From contig JAUVQZ010000097.1 of NCBI GenBank assembly GCA_030597865.1, positions 1-10,268 of the forward strand: 10,268 bases of DNA. The letters run 5' to 3'. Positions 6,851 through 10,268 of the stretch are shown piece after piece (position 1 is the stretch's first letter; every line of letters starts with the position of its first letter). Below the pieces are notes generated by a model. It was given only the letters and a program-made list of their open reading frames with translations. It made no database searches and was not told the DNA's origin. A program made the translations under genes and the position numbers. The DNA comes from Pseudomonadota bacterium (GTDB taxonomy: Bacteria > Desulfobacterota > Desulfobulbia > Desulfobulbales > SURF-16).

Positions 6851-6893
6851 TCTTTCCCCATAAGCTTGATTGTGTATCAGATGAAGCAGAGAA

Positions 6894-6915
6894 GGCAATT
6901 ATTCAAGGTGGCCTA
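6894..6915. repeat. Lone copy of the element-A end at the yhdH stop codon
   Basis: The sequence GCAATTATTCAAGGTG at 6895-6910 is identical to bases 8506-8521, the right end of the element at 8343-8528. Here it is followed by GCCTA, which contains the yhdH stop (TAG on the minus strand, 6915-6913). On the minus strand a CTCTGC stretch follows a few bases further on, as it does in the complete element, so this may be a decayed copy. Confidence 0.55.
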
Positions 6916-7914
6916 CTGCTCTTCCGCCACCTTGACCACCAGCCGGCCCTTGATCTTGCCCTGCAGAATAAGATCAATATGGTCGGAGAGCTGGTCCATG
7001 CTGATTTCGTGTCCCAGTTCCGTTAGCATGGCCAGCTTCCAGGTGGTGCCCAGCTTGTCCCAGATGGTTTGCCGCAGGGCCAGGTGGCATTCAGCGGCAT
7101 CAATGCCGAGCAGGGAGATGCCGCGCAGGATAAAGGGATAGACCGTGACGGGCAGCTCGCCTGAGGCGACATTTCCGCAGCAGGTCACGGCCCCGCCTGG
7201 TTTGGTGGTCTTGAGGGCCTTGGCCAGGATCTCGCCGCCCACCGTATCAATGACACCGGCCCAGCGTGGCCGGAGCAGGGCCTTGCCAGCACCGCCGCTG
7301 ACCTGGTCGCGGCTGAAGATTTCCTTGGCGCCCAGGGATGTCAGGAAATCCCCAGCACTCTTGCCGCTGGCCGCCGTGACATGGAAACCTTCGGTTGCCA
7401 GAATGGCCACTGCCATTGAACCGACGCCACCGGTGGCGCCGGTGACCAGGATGGGGCCGTGCCCGGGGCCCACCCCCTGGTTCATTAATTTATGGACAGA
7501 AAGGGCGGCGGTGAAACCGGCAGTGCCGTAGGTCATCGCCTCTTTCATGGTCAGGCCAGCGGGTTTTTTCACCACCCAGGCCGCCGGCACCCTGATATAG
7601 TCAGCAAAGCCGCCCGGCGTATTCATGCCCAGATCATAGCAGGAGACGATGACCTCATCGCCGGGCCGGATATGATCAACGGTGGAGACCTCCACCACAC
7701 CGGCCCCATCAATGCCCGGGGTATGGGGGTATCTCCTGGTTACACCGCGGTTGCCGATGGCGGAGAGGGCATCTTTATAGTTGAGGGAGGAGTAGTGGAC
7801 GCGGACGAGAACCTCGCCGGCTGGCAGGTCGTCAACATGACGGGTCTCAATTTTACGAATAAAAGAATCGTTTTCCTGGCGGACAACCAGGGCCTTAAAT
7901 GGGGTATTGCTCAT
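6913..7914 (-). CDS. yhdH: YhdH/AcuI-type zinc-free quinone oxidoreductase (probable acryloyl-CoA reductase family)
   Basis: The product is 333 residues, the normal length. It belongs to the NADPH-dependent medium-chain dehydrogenase/reductase superfamily, YhdH/YhfP branch; characterised members reduce acryloyl-CoA to propionyl-CoA. Evidence: SSLNYKDALS at 42-51 and PGIDGAG at 66-72 (the family's N-terminal signature), the MTYGTAGFTAALSV segment at 127-140, and the Rossmann motif TGATGGVGS at 158-166, followed by the SGK segment that marks NADPH binding. The Cys/His set for structural or catalytic zinc is absent, as expected for this branch. The C-terminus ends KGRLVVKV, also typical. No strong ribosome binding site is seen before ATG 7914. 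The next gene on this strand begins 193 bases further on, past two repeats, so co-transcription is uncertain. Substrate assignment is by family only. Confidence 0.88.
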   Translation of the reverse strand: MSNTPFKALVVRQENDSFIRKIETRHVDDLPAGEVLVRVHYSSLNYKDALSAIGNRGVTRRYPHTPGIDGAGVVEVSTVDHIRPGDEVIVSCYDLGMNTPGGFADYIRVPAAWVVKKPAGLTMKEAMTYGTAGFTAALSVHKLMNQGVGPGHGPILVTGATGGVGSMAVAILATEGFHVTAASGKSAGDFLTSLGAKEIFSRDQVSGGAGKALLRPRWAGVIDTVGGEILAKALKTTKPGGAVTCCGNVASGELPVTVYPFILRGISLLGIDAAECHLALRQTIWDKLGTTWKLAMLTELGHEISMDQLSDHIDLILQGKIKGRLVVKVAEEQ

Positions 7915-8001
7915 GGTATTGTAATTTTTTATGATGGCTCTGGGCCGTTATGGTTTGGCAAGACAAGAAGGATCTATAGACAATACAGGATGACTTTGCA
8001 A

Positions 8002-8313
8002 ATGGAAAGCACAAGGCAGGAGGGCGGTGAGGTGGTGGAGCTTGTGGTTGACGGGGTGCTGGATCTCCACACCTTCCAGCCCGGCGACATTAAGAGGCTG
8101 GTCCCTGAGTACATACGGCTCTGCGGCCAGCAGGGGATCCATGAGCTGCGGATTATCCATGGTAAGGGCAAGGGCGTCTTGCGCCGCCTGGTGCATGGTA
8201 TCCTTGACCGGGAGCCATCAGTACGGGCCTATCGTCTGGCCGGTGAAGATGGCGGCAGCTGGGGTGCCACCCTGGTTGACCTGCAGCCTGACCAGACAGG
8301 CCTGGGATCGTAA
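8002..8313 (+). CDS. Small Smr-domain protein
   Basis: The product is 103 residues from ATG 8002, which has an AGGA site eleven bases upstream; ATG 7990 (four residues longer) is an alternative. Almost the whole protein is an Smr domain, the module found at the C-terminus of MutS2 and as stand-alone proteins, with nicking or RNA/DNA endonuclease activity in tested members. Key features: the LDLHTF motif at 20-25, which carries the conserved Asp-Leu-His, and the HGKGKG motif at 53-58 followed by LRRLVHGIL. The C-terminal GGSWGATLVDL strand is also typical. It is divergent from yhdH, with the two start codons about 90 bases apart, so the region 7915-8001 should hold both promoters. No partner gene indicates its exact target. 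Confidence 0.85.
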   Translation: MESTRQEGGEVVELVVDGVLDLHTFQPGDIKRLVPEYIRLCGQQGIHELRIIHGKGKGVLRRLVHGILDREPSVRAYRLAGEDGGSWGATLVDLQPDQTGLGS

Positions 8314-8342
8314 AAAAACTTTGTTGGATTGGCCCCTTGTTG

Positions 8343-8528
8343 TTAAGGGTGTCTTGAATAATTAGATTTTTCGTTCAAGATCAGGTAAGCGCAGACTCCG
8401 AAGCATGCGAGAAAATTTACCGCAGGCATATAGTTGATATCGGAGTCTTCACTTCGGGAAGCTAACCTACGAGGATAAATTTTCGAGCATAACGCAGAGA
8501 TTAAAGCAATTATTCAAGGTGCCCTAAA
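8343..8528. mobile_element. Element A: MITE-like intergenic element with 21-bp imperfect terminal inverted repeats
   Basis: The ends at 8343-8363 and 8508-8528 are reverse complements at 17 of 21 positions, with CTTGAATAATT identical in both. Inside lie nested inverted repeats: AGACTCCGA (8393-8401) with TCGGAGTCT (8440-8448), and GAAAATTTACC (8411-8421) with the similar GGATAAATTTTC (8473-8484). There is no credible coding frame. Size, terminal repeats and internal palindromes fit a non-autonomous miniature element or a structured intergenic repeat. It fills most of the 290 bases between the Smr gene and mnmA. I saw no clear target duplication. Confidence 0.5.
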
Positions 8529-8572
8529 GTGGATGGGGTGTTTTAGCGGCTGAGATGGCCTTTTAGGCAAAG

Positions 8573-8593
8573 GGCGGGTACGCCTGTTTTTTT
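8573..8593 (+). terminator. Terminator-like hairpin and T-run in the mnmA leader
   Basis: GGCG (8573-8576), loop GGTA, CGCC (8581-8584) and then TG and seven T (8587-8593) form a very short terminator-like signal that ends ten bases before the mnmA ATG. The T-run is directly followed by the ribosome binding site. The stem is only four or five pairs, so its activity is doubtful; it could be the end of an upstream transcript or an attenuator. Confidence 0.25.
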
Positions 8594-8603
8594 GGGGAAG
8601 AAG

Positions 8604-9632
8604 ATGGCACGAGTTGCAGTGGCGATGAGCGGTGGGGTGGACAGTACGGTGACGGCCCGTCTCCTGGCCAGGGAGGGCCATGAGGTCTGCGGCCTGTTCA
8701 TGGCCCTGGCTCAGCCTGATCTTGCTGAACAGGTGGCCAGGGTGGAGGAGGTGGCAGGCCGTCTTGGCGTGGAGTTGAAGGTGGTTGATCTCCACCAGAT
8801 CTTTGGGGAGCATGTCCTTGATTATTTTGTCGAGAGCTATTTCCAGGGACGAACCCCAAATCCCTGTGTGGTCTGCAACCCAATGGTTAAGTGCGGCCAG
8901 CTCCTTGCCGCGGCCAAGAGGCTGGGCTGTGAGGCCCTGGCCACCGGTCATTATGTCCGGCGCCGCCAGTCGGCCACCGGCTATGAGCTTCTCAAGGGCA
9001 GGGATGTGGGCAAGGACCAGTCCTATTTTCTCTGCGGTCTGCATCAGGAGCAGTTGGCCCGTCTCCGTTTCCCCCTGGGCGAACTCCACAAGGAGGAGGT
9101 GTACAGCTTGGCTGAGGAGTTTGGTTTTGATGATTTTCGCGGCCGGGAGAGTCAGGACGTCTGTTTTATGAAGGAGCGCACGGTCCAGGAGTTTCTTGAG
9201 GGGTATGGTGGGGGGGCGTCCCGGCCTGGAGATGTTGTGGATCAGCAGGGCACGGTTCGGGGCCGCCATCTAGGTATCCATCGCTATACCATCGGCCAAC
9301 GCCGGGGCCTGGGCATACCAGCGCCGGCCCCCCTCTATGTTGTGGGGCTGGATGCTGAAAAAAACAGGGTCATTGTCGGTGGCGATGACGCCCTGTGGGG
9401 CCGGCAACTCTCTGTTGTCACCATGAACTGGTTGTCCGGCCAGGAGCCGGAGTTGCCCCAGACCTTGATGGTGAAGATTCGCCACCGCCATGAGGGGGCC
9501 GAGGCCCTGGTCAGCAAGAAGGATGATGGTTATGAGATTGTTTTTGCTGAACCCCAGCGCGCCATAACCCCCGGACAGTTTGTTGCCCTCTATGCCGGGG
9601 AGGTGTTGCTGGGGGGGGGAGAGATAGCCTGA
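8604..9632 (+). CDS. mnmA: tRNA-specific 2-thiouridylase MnmA (TrmU)
   Basis: The product is 342 residues from ATG 8604, preceded by GGGGAAG; a TTG at 8592 lies inside the T-run and is unlikely. MnmA activates U34 of the tRNAs for Lys, Glu and Gln with ATP and adds sulfur from a persulfide to give 2-thiouridine, in the cytoplasm. Evidence: the PP-loop SGGVDS at 9-14, RTPNPCVVCN at 83-92 with the catalytic Cys91 aligned to the Cys-Asn of the family, the TGHYV motif at 114-118, GKDQSYFLCGL at 136-146, and SQDVCFM at 183-189 with the second catalytic Cys187. The C-terminal part has the HRYTIGQRRGLGI signature and the final beta-barrel domain (RHRHEGAEA, then FAEPQRAITPGQFVALY). It is somewhat shorter than the enteric protein in the N-terminal region. 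Non-coding elements lie on both sides. Confidence 0.95.
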   Translation: MARVAVAMSGGVDSTVTARLLAREGHEVCGLFMALAQPDLAEQVARVEEVAGRLGVELKVVDLHQIFGEHVLDYFVESYFQGRTPNPCVVCNPMVKCGQLLAAAKRLGCEALATGHYVRRRQSATGYELLKGRDVGKDQSYFLCGLHQEQLARLRFPLGELHKEEVYSLAEEFGFDDFRGRESQDVCFMKERTVQEFLEGYGGGASRPGDVVDQQGTVRGRHLGIHRYTIGQRRGLGIPAPAPLYVVGLDAEKNRVIVGGDDALWGRQLSVVTMNWLSGQEPELPQTLMVKIRHRHEGAEALVSKKDDGYEIVFAEPQRAITPGQFVALYAGEVLLGGGEIA

Positions 9633-9655
9633 TCTGCCCTTGGGAGGCAGATCAG
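9629..9655 (+). terminator. Perfect 10-bp hairpin containing the mnmA stop codon
   Basis: CTGATCTGCC (9629-9638) and GGCAGATCAG (9646-9655) are exact complements around a 7-base loop. The TGA stop of mnmA lies within the left arm. No T-run follows; the terminal repeat of element B starts three bases later. It probably stabilises or ends the mnmA transcript, but it is not a standard intrinsic terminator. Confidence 0.45.
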
Positions 9656-9658
9656 CTA

Positions 9659-9879
9659 GTGTCTGTCCATAAATGGCCCTTTCGCCCGATCTCTGCGTCT
9701 TGCTCAAAAAATAATGCTCGGAGGTAAGCGTAACGGAGTGGAGACTCCGATATCATATATATGCACCCCAAGGGTTCTTTTCTATACCCCCTTGAGGGGT
9801 GCACTTCCTCCGGGCGCCTGCGCTTATTTTTTTCGCAGTCCTTGATCTCGAACAAAATAACCTATTTATGGACAGACAC
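9659..9879. mobile_element. Element B: MITE-like 221-bp element with perfect 16-bp terminal inverted repeats
   Basis: GTGTCTGTCCATAAAT (9659-9674) and ATTTATGGACAGACAC (9864-9879) are exact reverse complements. Between them there is no convincing coding frame, only palindromic sequence, including the hairpin GCACCCCAAGGG (9763-9774) with CCCTTGAGGGGTGC (9789-9802). Internal stretches match element A in reverse orientation: ATCTCTGCGT (9689-9698), AGACTCCGATATCA (9742-9755), TGCGCTTA (9819-9826) and TGATCTCGAACAAAA (9843-9857, two mismatches). A non-autonomous miniature element mobilised by a transposase encoded elsewhere is the simplest reading. A target duplication is not evident. Confidence 0.6.
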
Positions 9880-10076
9880 CAGGTGACGGCTTGTCATAAC
9901 AGCAAACGAGATGGCCTGTTTAGTGCCTTATTGCTCATTTCCTGTAATAAAAAACAAGAAATTGAGATGGTAATTTTGTCGCTAAAACATGGGTGTACTG
10001 TTACGGCACTTATACCCCTCAAGGGGGTACTGAAATGAGTCCTAAAAAGTTCTAAGTCCACTTCCGCTTTAGTGGG
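9880..10076. other. AT-rich intergenic stretch with one short hairpin
   Basis: Between element B and the EAL gene I see no gene. The stretch is AT-richer than its surroundings. It contains a 7-bp hairpin, TACCCCT with GGGGGTA (10013-10029, loop CAA). Bases 10014-10029 are the exact reverse complement of 9785-9800 inside element B, so a piece of that element, or a related repeat, also lies here. Confidence 0.5.
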
Positions 10077-10078
10077 TT
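10055..10078. terminator. Possible terminator hairpin at the end of the EAL gene
   Basis: CCACT (10058-10062) and AGTGG (10071-10075), extended by two G-T pairs and one A-T pair, form a hairpin that overlaps the TAA of the minus-strand EAL gene. On the minus strand a run of five T follows about a dozen bases later; on the + strand a run of six T follows after seven bases. A weak terminator is possible. Confidence 0.3.
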
Positions 10079-10268
10079 AGTGTTTTTTGACGGTCCAGGC
10101 AGTGGTGTCGAACCACTCCAGGAGCTCATTTCCAGGCAACGGCCGGCAGAGATGAAAACCCTGGAGAATGTCGCAGCCCAGGTCATCCAGACATTGCAGG
10201 GTATCTTCATCCTCAACCCCTTCTGCCACCACCTTGCGGCCGATGTTATGGATCATCTCAATGGTGGA
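10077..10268 (-). CDS. EAL domain protein, C-terminal fragment (gene continues past right edge)
   Basis: The minus-strand frame is open from the right edge to TAA 10079-10077 and gives 63 residues. It contains KVVAEGVEDEDTL, then LDDLGCDILQGFHLCRPLPG and ends ELLEWFDT followed by a short basic tail. VVAEGVE, the GCD-x-x-QG block and the following RPLP are the C-terminal signature of EAL domains, which hydrolyse cyclic di-GMP; the Glu of AEGVE and the Gln of the QG block are catalytic or structural positions in active members. Earlier catalytic residues (the EAL motif itself, DDFG) and any sensory or GGDEF part lie outside the window, so activity cannot be judged. Confidence 0.88.
   Translation of the reverse strand, partial: STIEMIHNIGRKVVAEGVEDEDTLQCLDDLGCDILQGFHLCRPLPGNELLEWFDTTAWTVKKH

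Noticed and set aside
7492..8001. Long N-terminal extension of the Smr protein
   Set aside because: The open frame continues upstream, but it overlaps yhdH on the other strand; the Smr domain fits a start at 8002 (or 7990), with an AGGA site for the former.
8393..8501. CRISPR-like repeat array
   Set aside because: The repeats are inverted and nested, not direct with regular spacers; they belong to element A.
8514..9269. 251-codon open frame on the minus strand opposite mnmA
   Set aside because: It is antisense to a clear MnmA with all catalytic motifs; its composition is what a GC-rich gene's complement gives, and it matches no family I recognise.
9799..10038. 79-codon + strand frame across the end of element B
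   Set aside because: It begins inside the repeat, has no ribosome binding site, shows no recognisable domain and runs through a terminal inverted repeat.
1..10268. tRNA or rRNA genes
   Set aside because: I saw no cloverleaf with a TTCGA-type arm in a credible context and no rRNA-like conserved stretch; the TTCGA at 6791 is within the inverted repeat.

Overview
The window looks like chromosomal DNA from an anaerobic, GC-rich bacterium, most likely a Desulfobacterota relative. This is an inference from the style of the proteins (polyferredoxin-type membrane protein, corrinoid adenosyltransferase, short Smr protein, AsmA next to DUF4126) and from the many intergenic repeats; no rRNA or other taxonomic marker is present.

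Layout. Positions 1-117 hold the last 38 codons of an IS1595/ISXO2-type transposase, so an insertion sequence ends just left of the first gene. From 138 to 3388 three genes run on the + strand: an exported DUF4197 protein, an AsmA-type envelope protein and a DUF4126 membrane protein that starts on the base after the AsmA stop. They meet, tail to tail, a minus-strand block covering 3425-7914. Read in its own direction, that block is a YhdH/AcuI-type oxidoreductase, a perfect 23-bp inverted repeat, a NapH-like membrane polyferredoxin, a small reading frame interrupted by two UGA codons, a cob(I)alamin adenosyltransferase, a REP-like palindrome and a MATE efflux pump. On the + strand follow a small Smr-domain protein (8002-8313) and the tRNA 2-thiouridylase gene mnmA (8604-9632). 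The right edge holds the C-terminus of a minus-strand EAL-domain protein.

The most interesting item is at 5503-5733 (minus). The polyferredoxin stop overlaps an ATG as ATGA. From that ATG a 77-codon frame runs to a TAA placed 17 bases before the cobO start, broken only by UGA at codons 25 and 27 in the context Cys-UGA-Ala-UGA-Pro. A hairpin with GG at the start of its apical loop lies 21 and 27 bases after the two UGAs, a spacing compatible with a bacterial SECIS. This may be an undescribed small selenoprotein with a C-U-A-U motif, or a decayed gene; sequence alone cannot settle it.

The second point of interest is a set of short non-coding elements around mnmA. One lies at 8343-8528 with imperfect 21-bp terminal inverted repeats, another at 9659-9879 with perfect 16-bp terminal inverted repeats. 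Their ends differ, but they share internal sequence and lie in opposite orientation on either side of mnmA. A lone copy of the first element's end forms the intergenic edge at the yhdH stop. These look like MITE-type elements or structured intergenic repeats.
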